A DNA stretch of 64,000 nt from Patagioenas fasciata (GCF_037038585.1 NC_092521.1:51406398-51470397); one strand, 5' to 3'; shown: positions 46,536 to 61,700, counted from the stretch's first letter. Numbers and translations are program-made. Notes: a model not told the origin generated them from the sequence alone.

Positions 46536-49500
46536 GGAAAGTTACAATCGCAGGTGTTCCATGGAATCTGCTGCCTTCTTGAGCAAATTTTTTCCCAACT
46601 CTTTTACATCAATGCAAATCCAGGGTAACTCCAGGGTAGTAATGCTGGATTTAAATTGGTATAAGTGAAAACAGGACAGTATGATGTATTTAAGAAATTA
46701 CTTGTTGAAATAAACTGTAGAAGCCATTTCCAAAAGCTCTGGCTTTGTCGTTGTAAAATATTTTCTGGAATATCCAAAAGGACTTGAAAAGAGGGGTCAT
46801 CAATTCACATCAAAAATTATATTCAAAATCAGCTTATGTATTCCCAGGACCAAGTCTTTCTGTAGTCTCTTCTGGTTCCCTGTCAAGGTAGTGCTTCCAT
46901 GAACACCCTTGAGAACTCCAAAAACATGCAATATAAAGTCTAGGCTGCAGGGAATAATAAAATTAGGAACAATTAATGCAAAATAGAGTCTCTCTGCAAG
47001 ATCATAATGCACAACTGTAATGTCTCCTGTACCTATATTACCTTCCTCCTTTATGCAAGTTACACATGAGAAAAATCTAAAGGCTCACTTAACAGTTTTA
47101 TAAAAGTGATCTGCATTCAGAACACCTCATAATTAACAGCACATTATTTAGCTAAGTGAGCACTTATGAAAGTGTGAGGTTTAAGATTAATGCAATCCCA
47201 GCTCACATGCCTGCTCTCCCGTCCCAGGCCTTGCTTCTAATTTAGATGATAGTCAATTCACTAGATACCAGAGGAACAGAAACCAGGCTGGGATAAGTTA
47301 GCCATCTGAAACCAGACTTTGAATTTTAGCCAGATTAGGTAAAAATTCAGTGTGGTGCAATAACTCACTATTCAGTTATATTCAGTCTTCTTCACACATC
47401 CCTGTTTCCCCCCTCATAAACACCCTGAGAGCTTTGCAGGTCTCTGACACTTTACTGACAATACCTATTGCACAGCTAAGTTCCACAGCTAGATATTACA
47501 TGTCGCTTGTGCTGGTATCCCACCTGCCTGTGCAGTATGTTTCTCACCTCCTCAGCAATTCTAGCTCCTCCTGTGATAGCTGAAGCCATGCGCAACATGA
47601 GATTAGAACTGCCGGAACTCCCTTCTATAGGTGTTTACAACAGCATGCTAATTTTCTGTATTGTTTCGAAAGAGAGCATGTCAGTGGTTCATTCCTTGCT
47701 GGTTTATGAATGAATCAGGCTGAAGCTGTCATTAAATCTTACAGGTTCTTTCTTCAGAAGTTTCTACAACAAGCTTTCCTCACATTCTTTCTGCTAGAAT
47801 TTTGGACCCCAGGTTGGCCACCTCTGAACTCAATGATTAAAATCCCCTTGCCACTGGATTTCTTGCATTTCTTTCTGACCTCTTCCAGAAGAGATTCAAG
47901 GCGGCTGCTACCTCCTTTCCCCCATCCACCTCCATTGTATTTCCTGCATCCCTCTGCTATGTCCCCCTTCTCCATCTTCACAACACACACACGGGCCTGC
48001 CAGTTGCTCCGTAGGTCCACTCCTAGCCATCCTCCCACTCCTAATGTCTCCCTCCTCACACCCTGGCCTTTTACCGCCTTCCTTTCATTTGTAAAACTGA
48101 CATGGAGCAGGCAGTTGGGTCTCTCCGTCTCCTGTGAGCCAAGCAGCACCAAGTCCTTGTGCAGAAAGCCCCAGCCCTGCTCCATCACCTTCTCCTCCTC
48201 TCTACTTCTCTGCAGAAGTTCTCGGTGCCCTCGAGATCCAGTGGTTGCATTGCACAGGTATATGCTGCCTGGCCATCTTTTATATTTGCTCTTGTGGTGT
48301 ACATCCCTGTCTTTATCCTGGAAGCAATTCTGGGCAAGGACTCTACTGTATATGTTACAGTTTGAATGGTGCAATCTAAAGTGTATTATAAATGACTCGG
48401 TGAATAAAGTATTATAGCTATTCTGCCTGCAGTCTTGATAGCGAGAGCTTTTGAAACACTAGAGAGCAAAATTTGTTAAAAATAAACCTCTCTAACATCC
48501 CCCTGCCTCGGTCCCTGAAAGAGCAGGAGACACAGTAATGTACCCATTTCCACTGCAATACCACTTCAATGAAGGCTCAGAGGATTATCTGCTTTCCCCA
48601 AATCACGGTATGTCACGTAACGAGGCTGCGACAGAAACAGATGTTGACAGTATATCAAAAGACAGTTACCACTGTGCTGATAAACTTGGTTATCTGAAGG
48701 CTGCAGTTGTCAGAATGGCTTTGGTACTGACCTCAAGCCCACCTGGCTGTTGAAAGAGAACACATCAAAGAGGCGCCAAGCCAGAAACAGCCTGATGCAA
48801 AACCCGTATTCAGCACCACATCCTTTCAAATGGCAATATGATCTCCAACATGATGCATGAGGATATGAAGAATATGTCTGTACAGCATAAAGTATGGGGC
48901 AACTGTGATGGGTACTTAGCAGGATTCACCCCAGTCTGTGGGTTGCAGCTCAAAATGCCACCAGAGGACACAAACTTTGGAAAAATACAGATAATTCAGG
49001 TCTACAAAGCAGCTGGGTTGTGGGGAAATTGGCTTCACTTGGCCAATATTTTTTTTAATGTTGCCAAATAAATATATATTTAAAAAAGCCTAGTCATCCG
49101 GGAGTGATAGGTGACTGTGTTTCAGCGAGCAGGTGAAGGCAGGGCAGGTGACCACCAGAGCCTGACAGAAAGAAACCCTGTATCTGAAGAGAGAGCAAAT
49201 TCAATAGCTGGGTGTATAAGCAGGATTAGATACACAGCACAACTGTGTCTGGTGATGCTCCTGGAATAACATGTATCACTTTCGTATCCACTCATTGAAA
49301 AACTGAGATGCAGCAATGGCTTGGACAGTATAGACCAAAGGATAACAAAAACCTGCCTTAAAATGAGAGGCTAAAGAACCTCATTTCACTGAGTTTATCA
49401 AAGATGAGACTAAGCTGATTTATTCGTGTTTTGTTCATAAATTAAACCCTTTCTGATAATACAGGGCTTTCCAGTAAACAAAGTCATGATAAGAGCCAAT

Positions 49501-50614
49501 GTAGTGGACAGTGAAGTTAAACACATTCCTAGCAGACACAAGCTGATGATTTTTATATGAGAGGATGATTAACAATGGGAAGCAATGGAAAAGACATTTA
49601 ATGGATTGTCTGTCACATGAAGTTTTAAAATTAAGAGTGGATGTCTTTTTAAAAGATGTGCCTTAGCTCCAGAAAAAAAAAAATAAAAATATGGGCATCA
49701 TCCAGCAATTACTCTGTCTTGTATTATGCAAAAGGTCAGGTTGCGAGATCAAAATGGTCCCCTCTAGTTGTAAAGTTACGAGCCTATGCACTTTTAAAAC
49801 ACTCTAAGCTGTTGAAAACAGTTAATTCCACAAAACTATATGATTATAAAAATGAGTCACTGTCTAGATGGAGAGGCTGAAGTGGGATCTTGCAACAGCT
49901 AGTAACCAGCTGCTATCCTTATAGGAAATGGACTCGACTGCAAAAGCAAACACACAGATAACACATGGATGTCTGTGCAAAAGGCTCCCTGAGGGCACAG
50001 ATGCTGCATAAGCCATGCTGGATTCTTCCTTGAGTCGAAGAAGATCAGGAAGGAAAATACCAATGATATATCATGCTTGTTCCCTTTGTGCATTTGAAGA
50101 GATTTTTATCTGAACTCAGTTTTCCTGTTGCACCAGTCGTCACTCTGGCTACTTCTGTCTCACATTTACTAACCTTGCTGGAGTTGGAACTCATGTTTTC
50201 AAAGCCAGGTGGGTCAGGACGGTCACCTTCAGCTGCCTGGGCATGCAGGACTCAAGTAACACCAGAACCCCACTGTGCTGGAGCCTCCCAGCTTGAAAAC
50301 CTGGCTGGTCCCTTCCACCCTCAAAACAGAGATGAGGTCCCACATGGGCAGTATGTATCACCAGGGCACTTGGGAGTTCAGCCTTCAAACGAGATGCTAA
50401 CATCACAGTACAGACCAGCAGGCATCGTGAGGAAGGAATCAGTGATTTCTGGTGGGAAACCTGGGACAGGACAGAAACTGAAGAGGCACCAGGTACATAT
50501 GGCAACCGATGAGCCCCAATATGGCTTGGTTATGTCTTTTCATTTCTCTCTTCCTCCAGCCCCTCAAAAAAGAGCAGGGAAAAACTTTTCCTTTGGTGTT
50601 CTAGGAAAAAGTTG

Positions 50615-50634
50615 TTTTTTTTTTTTTTTTTTTT
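50615..50634. repeat. Poly(T) run
   Basis: About 20 consecutive T on the plus strand. It could be the tail of an unrecognised minus-strand retrocopy, but nothing recognisable adjoins it. Confidence 0.8.
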
Positions 50635-53600
50635 AAGTATTGTGTGCCATTGGGGTAAGCCATTTAAAAGGGAACTTCTAAACAACATATAGAAAAATTG
50701 CTTTTTTAAAAAAAATCCATCCCCACAGAAGGGTCACTGTGGATAAGTGATGTCCACAGTCACTTTTCTTACTAAACGATTCACTCTCTCCTTGAACATC
50801 AAAAGAGTTTTCACCTTGCTGTTCAGTTTTCTGGGAACTCTTGTAGTTGAGAAGAATATTGACATGCTCTTTGGCTTTTTAAATAGTTTATTTTACTCCA
50901 CTTGTACAGTATTAGCAAAACTCCAGACCTCCCTGAGAAAGAATGGGTGGCCTGTTGGTAAGAGCCTTTGACTTGTGACACTAACAGATTTCCTCTGAGA
51001 CCTCACAAACACATCATCGTACAGGACTGTTCATGTATCTGTCCTACTAACATGAAACACAGCACTGAGAGCTCCAAGATAACCCTGACCCCACCCCTGG
51101 GCTCACAGTACCACAGCATTACTGCACCTATAGCACTGAGCAGCAGTGCTGCACCAGTATGGGCACTTTATTCAGCACCTTTGTTTCCTGTCCTGCTGCC
51201 TGGTAGGATGGAACACATTCTTAGACACTTAGGCACCACTTAAAGAAAAAAGGACTTACATATATGCAGGTTTTGAGAAAGCTTTTGGAAAGACACTGGC
51301 ATAATGTAAAATGGATTTTGAAATTCTACAACTTTACTAATCTTGCAAAATAACGTACTGCTTTTGTCTTCAGGTTCAAGCTCTCAGAAAGCTTTGCCTA
51401 CAGTATCTCATTAGACCTCATGAGAACTGGTTTAAAACAGCATTACCTTCATCAGATACAACTGAATTCCTCCCCCGGAGGAAAAAAGAAAAAAAAAAAA
51501 AAGCTTTCATGATCTTCAAATATCAGGCTTTCCGAGGGGACCATAAGCCAAAATCTATTTGACTTTCCCCCTCAGCCTCCCTGTCTTGAAAAGCAAACTT
51601 CACATCTGCTTGTTATCAGTAGTTATCTCACAGCACGCCTTTGAATCATTTAGAAAACTCAAAGCACATGTTTATCCCTGCTGAGGAACCAGTCATTATG
51701 ATGCTATTTACAGGCCCTTGGTGACCCAAGCTCACTACATGGTGTAGAAAACTGCCAAAGATTTTGTCTCAGGGGTTCTCACTGCTGCTAGGTTTAATTA
51801 CTTACCATCAGCTTTTTAGCCATAAGGCTGCACTCCCTCCTTTCAAGCTGCATTGAGGCATGCCTGTGTGAGGACATGTGGGAAAGCTAAGATAAATCAA
51901 TTAGACATATGAAGCACGTTGCGTGTGACTTAAAGCAAGTTAAGTCCTCATGTGGTTACTCTTATTCAAGAGAATAAAAAGGCTTTCACTTTCCTGCATA
52001 GAAACTTCAAAGCTGCACCCTTTTACAATTGTAGTGTGTGGTGAAAAGCAAAGAGGGGCCAGGAAGAGATGCCAGTGATCTTGGGCAAATGCATTCACAT
52101 CTAAAAATGAAAAATGCTGATTGATTAGTGATGTCGAAGGACGATATGTCCTCATGAGACCAAAGTCTGCTTCTCGCAAATCATTGTGCGCACAAAACTC
52201 CTCCAGGGCCTTTCTGCTTAGATGGCCAGACAAACCTTGTATTTCTCTTAGTACCAGGATAAATAACTACTTCACTACAGGATGCTCAAAGTAAGCCTGC
52301 TTTTAGTGGAGCATGAAATTTGATGCAGGACTAAGCTTCCACTGATGTTCAGAGCCTCAGATCCAGCTCAGGCCATGTGATAACCATGCTGAGACAGCAG
52401 GTTTGCTCAATATTTTCAGTATTCAGTAAAGCCAGTTAGAAGTCTGATCTCACAGCCAGTATCCAGCTTGCAACTGCTCCTTATTATAGCAGACAGAAAA
52501 TTCCCAGCATCAAATCCAGACTTTCATGATTCTGGAGCAAAAAGCTAAGCATATTGGTTTCTCCTTGCTCAAAGAAGGGAAATCTCTTCATATTCTTAAC
52601 CCTCTTGAAAATCTGTGCACAGCTAGCCCTGCATTTAACTTTTAGTGATTATGTGTCAAAACAGAGTCCTATGTTTTTTGATTTCCAATGAATACTTTCA
52701 GTAGTGATCCACTGCTAGCTACTCTTTTTTTACCTAAAAGTGTTTCAACAAGTTAAAAAAAGACCTTTTACAGTCTCAGTGAGCCTTCAAGAAACATCAA
52801 TAACCCCAAAACTGCCTCCTTGTCTTGTTTTGCTAAAGAATGTTTTGAAAAAGTAACAGCATTAGACAGGGGTGTTGCAGTTTTCACTGCTTTCAGAGAA
52901 GGGATATACAGAGAAGGCACCTACAATGCCAGACTCCAAGTCTTAGAGTACGCATATGAAAACTCATCTGAAGCTACTTACTGTAGCGTATCTGTGTGAT
53001 ATACCAATTACAGACAGAGACATCTACTATAAATTGTATAAAGAAGTTATAAGGTGTCTGTCATCTTTTTAATTTAACCAAAACCCAAAAAGAATTCTAA
53101 AAAGACCCAACAAAACACCAAAAAAACAAAACTCAAACCAGAATACTTCAGCAGATTGAAAACAGCTGAATGCCACTGAGATTTCCATATCTTCATGTGG
53201 AGAAGTGTCTGCAGCTGACAACTTCAACCACACGTTCTGCACGCCGCCTCATTTCACACTGTGGGAGGGATGTTTATATATTCACTCACAAGCGTTATGT
53301 TGTCTAATAACACAATATAGAGAACTGGAAAAGCTTAGAGGGAAAGTCCTTGGGTACAGATAGGTCAAAACCAAAGCTAAATCTAACTTAACTATGCCTC
53401 AATTCTCATGTTCCTATCACTAAACTAGTATAAAATTTGACTACAGTTTCTGGCTTTATCTTGAGAAAACCATGGAAACTACGAGTTGGATTAAAAAAAT
53501 GCTTCAGCTGCATTGCAGTGTGGCACTGGAAAAGAAGTCTAGAGGCAATAAGTATATACAAGATATCTGTTCTGCTATGTAAATAGGTATTAAAAGTTTA

Positions 53601-54854
53601 GTTAAACATTCCACAGGGGTTTGACAGAATAGACTTTGAAGAAATCAAATGAGAAATGAAAAATGTGTTTGCAATTTATTTTACCCATCCTAGTGCCACT
53701 GCTCCAGTTCAGTAAGTGCTATGAGGCTGCTGCATTACTCAGAATCAAAATGTGTATTTCAAGTCTGCCTTATCAAAGCACTGCAATACAGTTTTCTTTA
53801 CTTCTCCAGTTTCTGGCTCACACAGGGGCTTGGACTGCTTCATTTTGCTGAAGCTTGACTTGGGCTGAAACTCCAAAGGTGTACATCACTGGCATACATG
53901 AGGGAAAGACAGTGATGCACTGGAAGGGGTTGTTTCTGCTGCTCTTGAAGACTGTCATTCTCCTCTCACACAAGAAGCTCATGATTTGGAAGTGGCACCA
54001 CCCTCCTGGTTTTCTTCATACCCTGGTCCTGCTGTAGTTAACCAAAGCTTTCCAGTTCCATTTAATTTTTCTTCAAGATGTAATTACTGCAATGCACTCA
54101 AGCTTGGAACTACCCCTGAAGCTCACTCAGAAGCAACAGCTGCCACACACTGTGGCTTCCCACTTGCTAGGAATTGCTCACCACAGGCAACATGTCACAA
54201 CAGCTCTTTCAACACACTGTACAGATTTGCATCTCTTATGATCAAGGTTTCATTAATCTAGGCTAGCTGAGATGCAGGGAAGTTGGCGTCTTTGCTCTAG
54301 CTTGCTTAGCTTGGAAAACCAAAGGCTGTATCCACATCAAGCTAAGGCAGCATCTCACTTTTGGGCACAGTGAATTCCCAAGCCTTTTAGAGCTGGACTT
54401 CACTGCTCCTGCCCTCTCCTTTGCTGCTTCTTTACTCCAAGATCATCCTGTTGCCTCCTGCACAGACCTCATTGTCAGGCTTCTTTGGTAAGCACTGCTT
54501 TCCCGCCATCTGTCCTTGCTGGGTCTCTGCCACATGAGGATGAAATGCAAACTGATGACCCTGCAGAGCTGGCTACCTGTGCTGCACTCTGCTCGGAGTT
54601 GTGCCTTGTTGGACCGAGTAGGAGCTGGTGATCTGTAACTCAGGCTGTGTGTACATTACCTTGGGAAATCAGGATATGACTCAGAGAAGGCACCAGGCTG
54701 GGCAGGGATGCAGGTGTAATTGTATTAAGTTATCACCTTATAAAGTGGAAGGTCTGTACCAGGTGGTAGTTATCTGGGAGGTGTCATGCCAGACACTGGA
54801 GAGCTAAAGCTAAGGCACAGATTCTCAGGGATGTGCTCTAACCTTCAGATGGGG

Positions 54855-55145
54855 ATAGACTTTTTAGCAGGGCCTGTTACAGTAGGACAAGGGGTAATGG
54901 TTTTAAACTAAAAGAGGGGAGATTCAGGCCAGACATGAGGAAGAAATTTTTTACAACAAGGGTGGTGAAACGCTGGCACATGTTGCCCAAAGAGGTTATA
55001 GATGCCTCATCCCTGGAGACATTCCAGGCCAGGCTGGACGGGGTTCTGAGCAACCTGATCTAGTTGAAGATGTCCCTGCTCATTGGAAGGGGTTGGACTA
55101 GAAGTCTTTTGAAGGTCCCTTCCAACCCAAACTATTCTATGATTC
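54855..55145 (+). mobile_element. CR1 3'-end fragment
   Basis: About 290 bases: TTTTTAGCAGGGCCTGTTAC, the TTGCCCAAAGAGG block, AACCTGATCTAGTTGAAGAT, and the end CTATTCTATGATTC. Non-coding remnant in plus orientation. Confidence 0.92.
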
Positions 55146-58100
55146 AGTTTACCTAAATGCAGCTCCTAACAGTAACCACCAGAATGGAATGCCTGGCATA
55201 ACTAAGCAGGGATAGGGTCTTTGAGACTACAAACCAACCTCTTTTGTATAAGAATGCAACCATAACTGTTTGAATTTAGCTAGCCCTTGTTTTGATCTGG
55301 ATGCAGCCCGTTTATACTGCCTAATCGTAGTCATTCCTGTGGCTTTGTTTGTTTGTTTACAACAGTACTTGGGAGTTGGGGAAATGTTGCAAAAGTTTCA
55401 AATAGCAAAAATGGCAGTCATTCTTTAACCTAGTGTTTAGAGTTTATAGGAGAGCTTTAACACGCATTATAGTATTGCAAAACTCCAGAATGTCTTTGCA
55501 TAGTTGGTCAGTATAAATCTGGGACAATTTATGTGGTGCTGAGAAACAGCGATTTCTGGTGCAGCTGGGAGTTCTTGTAGTATCAGGCACAGAAGATAAA
55601 TCATCTCTTCAAAGATAAAGGCAACAATACCAAGACATTCAAACAAGTTCACTATTAACTTCTAGCATTGTGAAGAAAGCTTTGTAAGAAGTTCTGAGGT
55701 CAAGAAAAAGAAAAGGAGGTGGCATCACTCTCCTGGTTATGTCCCCACACAGTATTTGCATCACTGAAGGATTTTACAGCTATATTTCCATTATTTCCCA
55801 TAATCAAGTGTCCTTTCTGAAGGTGTCCTGAGCTGAGTTTAGATGCTATATTCCCCATACTTTAGTATATATATTACAAAATTGTCCTTTTCCCCTCCAG
55901 GATTTGTCAGTCTCGCTGATACATCACACAGGAGTGTCAGCCTTCCCATAGGTTGGTTGGAGGTAGCACCTGAAGAAGCAAAGGTCTGGTATCTTATTTA
56001 GCAAGAATCAACAGGAAAGTTCAGGAAGGGAGAGTCTGAAGAGCTCTGTGATAGTTAGGAGCTGCAGTCCAGCAGACTTTTAAACAGAATATTTTGCTTC
56101 TACATCAATTAGATAAGTACACCTGAACATTTTCCTTGCTTTCCAATGCAAGGCCCTAAAACCTACAGTTATAGTACCATGAGACTGAAACAGTTCTTGA
56201 AGTGGGACATCAACAGCCTTCTTTCTTTTAACAGCAGGTAAGAGCTCTGACATACCCAAACCACAGGAGCTTTCTAGCTAACCTCCTTGTGGACACTTTC
56301 AGGTGAGATGCTGTCTCCACATTCTTTGCTTCCCCTCCAGCCTACGCCTAAATTAGTGGGTTTACACAGTCCAATGTAACTTTTTGTTGTGACACTGATG
56401 ACATTCATTTGGTGTCTTTTCTAGAAGGCACAGATATTTAACTCAAGATGTCCCGTTCTCTGTTGCCAGAACCTTTAATTTTCACCCAGAGTTGCCCACA
56501 GTTTTGCTTTGCCTCTTTTTGTCCTTTATTTTGTTTAACGTCAGTGTGTTGAGATTTTCAACCTCATGTTCGCCCTCAGTACTGAGGATTACTCTGGCTC
56601 ATGGTGAAACATCCATCTTACACTTTCTTCCCTCTTTGTTCACATCTGGAGCAAGGCATGATGTCATCAGTATGGTATGTCATCTGCCTCATCTCCCCTG
56701 GTAAAAATTTGCTTGATGCTCAGCATTCATACAACGGTCCTAACGCAACATGAAGCTGCTCAGAGAAGCTTACTCGCCCTGCCCGCTCTGATTTATCTGT
56801 GCCATCACCCAGCTCTCTGGGAGGACTTTAACAGCCATTGCACTGCTCTCAGAAAAACAAAACAAAACAAAAAAGAACACACAACTACTCTTCTGATTCA
56901 CAAATTCCCATTCCTCTCTGCTCTTCCTCTAGCCTCGAATCCCATTTCTGTGCCTTTAAAGGTGAATAATTTTTTTGTTTCCCTTTCATTCCAGCAGAGA
57001 GATGGCCCCTTTTCTGTTTCAATGAGATCCGGGCCTTCCTGCCACAGCTGCTCCCTCCTGGCTGGCGGCCGACTTTCTCATCCAAGCTCACTCTTAATGT
57101 AGTTTATTTTTCTCTGTCTTACTTGTTCCATTCTTTGCCTTGTCTTCAGGCTGGACCTCTCTTAATCAATCTCAGTCTTAGCCCTTTTCCCTTTCAATTC
57201 AGCCTTTTCTGCTCTGCTGGGTTTGGGAGTAAGAGAAACAAGGCTTCCTTGAAGGGATTTACTTACTTTCTGTTTTTCTGATTTCCTTACTCTTCTCTTT
57301 CTCTGCCAGGGAGGTCAGGCAAGCTCTGACCTTGGGTAACAGTGCAAACTGGAACATTTGTGGTTGCAACAGAAACAATTCTTTAATTAATTAAACGATC
57401 CAGAAATTGCAGAATGAAGCCAGCAGAGCTCTCCTGCCCACTGATACCTGCTGCACTACATCTTATAGCTCCATCAAGGCTGAAGCTCACTCTCAGGGAA
57501 TAGTCATAACTCTGATACCGCCCTTCCTTGTCAATCAGAAGCAATACAAATCAGACATATTTATTTAAGTATATTTATTTTTACCTTAAAAAAAATTAAA
57601 ATGTAACCCCTAAAACTCAAGTTGTGTTGTTGTGAACCCTGACTCTGCTTCATGTGGCTTTTGTTTATACGACTGAAGAGACACAAAATTGATAGACTTG
57701 AAATACCTTGAAATAGCCTTGAAATTCAATGATTCTCTAAGCAATTATGATAGGAAATCTTTATTGGAAAGAAGTAGTGCCTGTGTTTGCTTCTATGGAT
57801 GCAGGTAGGCACATACCTTTGAGTCCCATGGAAACAGAATGCATCCCTACAGTTTCCATCTGAAATGTTTTAAAACCGTATTGGCCCAAACAGGGTCTGA
57901 GAACTTGTCCTATATGTAAGATAAAGAAGTATTCTTTGAGACTTTTTCATCTGCTTAGCATGTGTTAATAGAGATCGAGCCACGCTCTCTAGGAGTGGTG
58001 GGGTCACTGAACCGAGTAAATGATTTAGGGAAAATACAGGGCACTGTCAAAGCACCATTTGCTTCCATAGTGGAGGGTTATCTCACCAGCTCCTAAGCAT

Positions 58101-58710
58101 CTAAGCTAACTGTTTAGAAATGCCAGCTGGCATAAAATCTAGGGCTCACCATTCTGATCTAAAACCATGGTGACTGGAAATCATGAATAACCCATGTAGA
58201 AACTGTCCTTAATTAATAATCACATTCTTTTAGAGCTCCAAGTTTGCCATGTAGTGTTCGGTAGCCTCCTTTTATGGGTAGTCACAATTTACCACTCCAT
58301 CTGCAGAAGAGAATACCTGCATCTAACAGAAGCCTTTCTTTATTTAGAGCTGCAGGGGAACTAATTAAAGGTAACTGAAACCACAGCTGCTAAAATAATT
58401 ATAAGGCATTTAAACTGTTTTTGGATAGCTCTCATCGCTTCTCAGTGTGACACATGCAGAATATGATTGGAAACCTACCATCACCTTAAACAACGTAATT
58501 GTGGCAAATGATGTACCTAGAAATCTATAGGATAGTACTTAACATAGATACGTGTAACATTTGTTTATGTTTTATATGTATGTACACACAGACACACACA
58601 CATTGTATACATGAACCTTTTTCAGTACTTTCCTGAGCTGCATGTAGTCTTCAGCACTTAGAGAGAGAAAGATAATGCCCTCAGACACATGGCATGAATT
58701 TTGGGGTTGT

Positions 58711-58778
58711 CCTGTGCAGGGACTGGAGATGGACTCTATGATCCTTGTGGGTCCTTCCCACCTCAGGACATTCTATCT
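58711..58778 (+). mobile_element. CR1 3'-end remnant (probable)
   Basis: About 68 bases resembling a CR1 terminus: GGACTCTATGATCCTTGTGG, then a CTTCCCACCTCAGGACATTC block. Short and worn. Confidence 0.6.
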
Positions 58779-61700
58779 GTGTATTTGCATTATAAAATTG
58801 TAATAAAAATACGCCCACTTCTTTACAAAGCAAAGCATTTTATAAGCCCGCATGGAACTAATTGTTTGGAATTAAATACATTAAACACTATTCAACTAGT
58901 CTTCAGTTAAGTAAAATTTTCTTTCGATCATTTTAATGTAAAAAAAAGGCTCGCACTTCATATATATACAAAGAATGGCAGCACTGAAGCTTGGAAAAAG
59001 AGTTTCGGATTAGGTTTGAATTATTCCAAACTCGGGGCTCAGTGGGGAGCTCAGATTTTACATTTGCACAGGGATCCAGCTGTCAAAAAGAGGTAAAATC
59101 AATTGACAAAAAGCACCAGAAAGCTAATCTGATTTTGTCATTTGGACCTTATTCAAAGTAAGTTATTTAAAATGAAGAACAGGAAGGATGTGCATTTGAA
59201 CTCCCACTTTAACTGTTTCTCTTCAGATCTTATTCATCATTGTGGCGTTTCAGTCTCTTTTAAAATTTATTAATACAAGCAGGTTTGCAAAAGGCAGGCA
59301 TTATCACAGACTGATCCAAAACTGGATATGGTTTTAATTTTATAAGCACATTCAACTTCTTACATCCAATCCAATGTTTGTTATTAATCATACTAAATAT
59401 TTTGGGGTAAGAGTATTTCCTCAATAAAGCCATGACAAACTTGAGTGGGAGCATGGAGCACTCCCCCAAGGGTGTGCACCCTCCCTAGTCTTCCCAAGCC
59501 CAGCACCTTGTGCCTTTCCAGAGCAATATCCCCACATCCATCTCCATTAGTTGACTTGCACTTTGCTCTTGGGGAAAGAGAAGTGGGGCGGTCCATAATA
59601 CAGCTCTCTCAAAGTTTACCAACAATAAGCTCAATTTTGCTGATAGTCCTGCTCTTCTAAGTGACAGTTCACCCAACATGTAAATATCTAACTAGCATTC
59701 AGTATCACAAAGTATTAATAGCTGGTTATTAAAAAAAACCTGATTAGAACCTTGGTGACATCTTAGTACAAATATTACTTGGAAATAAGAATGATTACCA
59801 GAAATTAAATCACTTCCATACCTTGGAAACCACATACTATCCCCCTAGAGATGGAGAAAACAAAGTGAGGCCACAAACTGGCAGGACAACAGCTGCATTT
59901 AACACTTGAAACAATATATGGTGAGCAAACATCTACTGCTAAAAGACCAAAGTACAAATCTCCAACTCAGATATTACTTTTGTCATCATACGTGGATGTG
60001 AAAGATGGAAATCTATCAAAGACATCATGGGCAGAGTCTGAATGCTTTTGAAAATAAAGACTTTGGAAAAATACTGGGCACTAAATGGACTTCAGGGATA
60101 ACATACACCAAGATATACCAGAGCATCCAATCACTTGTTATGTCTAAAGTGAACTAGAAAAAAACCCTAACAAACAACGACAGGTAAATGATGAGGAAAC
60201 ATGTAAAGAATGAAGCTTATTTCTTTGCCACAACAGGCATTGAATAGGGCAGTGCATAAACCCTCAGAAGGCCTGACTGAAAGAATTCCTTCCTTTGAGC
60301 CTGATGAGAGGAGGAGAGGAATATTAGTTAACACTGTGCTCAGCGTGAAAGCAGGAGTTCCAGTTAGTCAGGGACTGAAATGCTTCTTAAGTGCCCTAAG
60401 AAATGCAGGGTGGCTTAACGAAGGATTCAGACCCAGACATGACAATTTTCACAAAGTCATTCGCCTCATTATTTTTTTTAAAATAGTTTAATTTAAATTT
60501 TTCTCATTGTCCTCTTGTACCTCACACATTTCCTTGGTACAGCCAAAGAAAACCAGCCTAGGAGCCAGGATGTTGGCTTGGAATGGTCAGGGTCCTTCTA
60601 TTGGCTTCTACTGGGGCTCAGAGCAAGTCATAAAGGCACAGCCTCTTAAAAGCACTATATCATCTAAAGATGCAGATGCAAACCTTCTGTGACTTTAAAA
60701 AGTGCCTTAACAACTAAATCCTGCTGAAATCAAAGAAGCATCAAAAGACAAGTAAAAAACATCATCTTTCAACATTGAAAGCCAGCATAATTAAAAATGC
60801 AGAATTTCTTCAGGTTCTAGTCAAATGGCCTGTCACAGCAAAATATATTCTCTACAATTTCTATTTTTTCCCAAAGTTGTTTCTTATTGCTGTTCTAATG
60901 TACCCTGTACAAAACCAGGAAGCAAAAAAAAGAGGTATATGGAAGCTATAGATAGACTGTATGAGGCCTGCTCTCAATTACAGCAGAGCTAGGAGGAGTG
61001 CAAATGAAAACCAGACTGACAGCCTGAGTATTTTATGTCTCAATGAGACCTGCAAATTTAGATAGTTTCAAGAATACCACATATGAAGTTTGTTCAATAA
61101 AAGGCTCAGAGACTGAATGGTCTCAGTTCGTAGTCATCTTCATCTTGACTTGATTGAAAACATCATTCCCCATCTCGGATGGTATGTGGGTCACATCAGT
61201 GGAGGGAGATGAAGTTCACCCTCTTGGTGCCCTTTCAGATCAAATGTGTTCGGAATGACCCTAACATGCCAGAAGTGTTGACTGACAGTCTCTTTCCCTC
61301 AGATGCTGGAGAGGTTATGCAAATCACAGTGTTTATGAGCTGCTATATAAGACCCAAGACACTACACAAGACCCGAGGCAAGCTTGGTAGAAACCACCCC
61401 TCCATTTCACTGGCTCAAGAGCCCACCCAGAGAAGCTGGAAACCTCAGAGAGCGTTCCTTCCTTATGGAATGAGAAAATGCTGCACTGAATTTGAGAAAC
61501 CAAAAAATATATTGACTTGGACTTCTGTGCCAAGATATTTATGTTTAAATCGCCTTTTTAAAGTAGCAGCAGATAGTAGTTTCCACTTTCCTTGAAACCA
61601 TTTTCAAACAGGAGAAAGGGTAAGCAACAGCCTGCGCTAGCAGAGAGGATTAAGGTTGTCAAGATGCTATGATAAGAATTATGGTACTTTCACATCAGGA

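Noticed and set aside
50073-50636. 187-codon plus-strand frame
   Set aside because: Ends by translating a poly(T) run, no domain or splice context; likely chance.
56677-57102. 141-codon plus-strand frame
   Set aside because: C/T-rich composition, no domain, no splice or polyadenylation context.
61179-61595. 138-codon plus-strand frame
   Set aside because: No recognisable motif and a countering frame on the other strand; likely chance.
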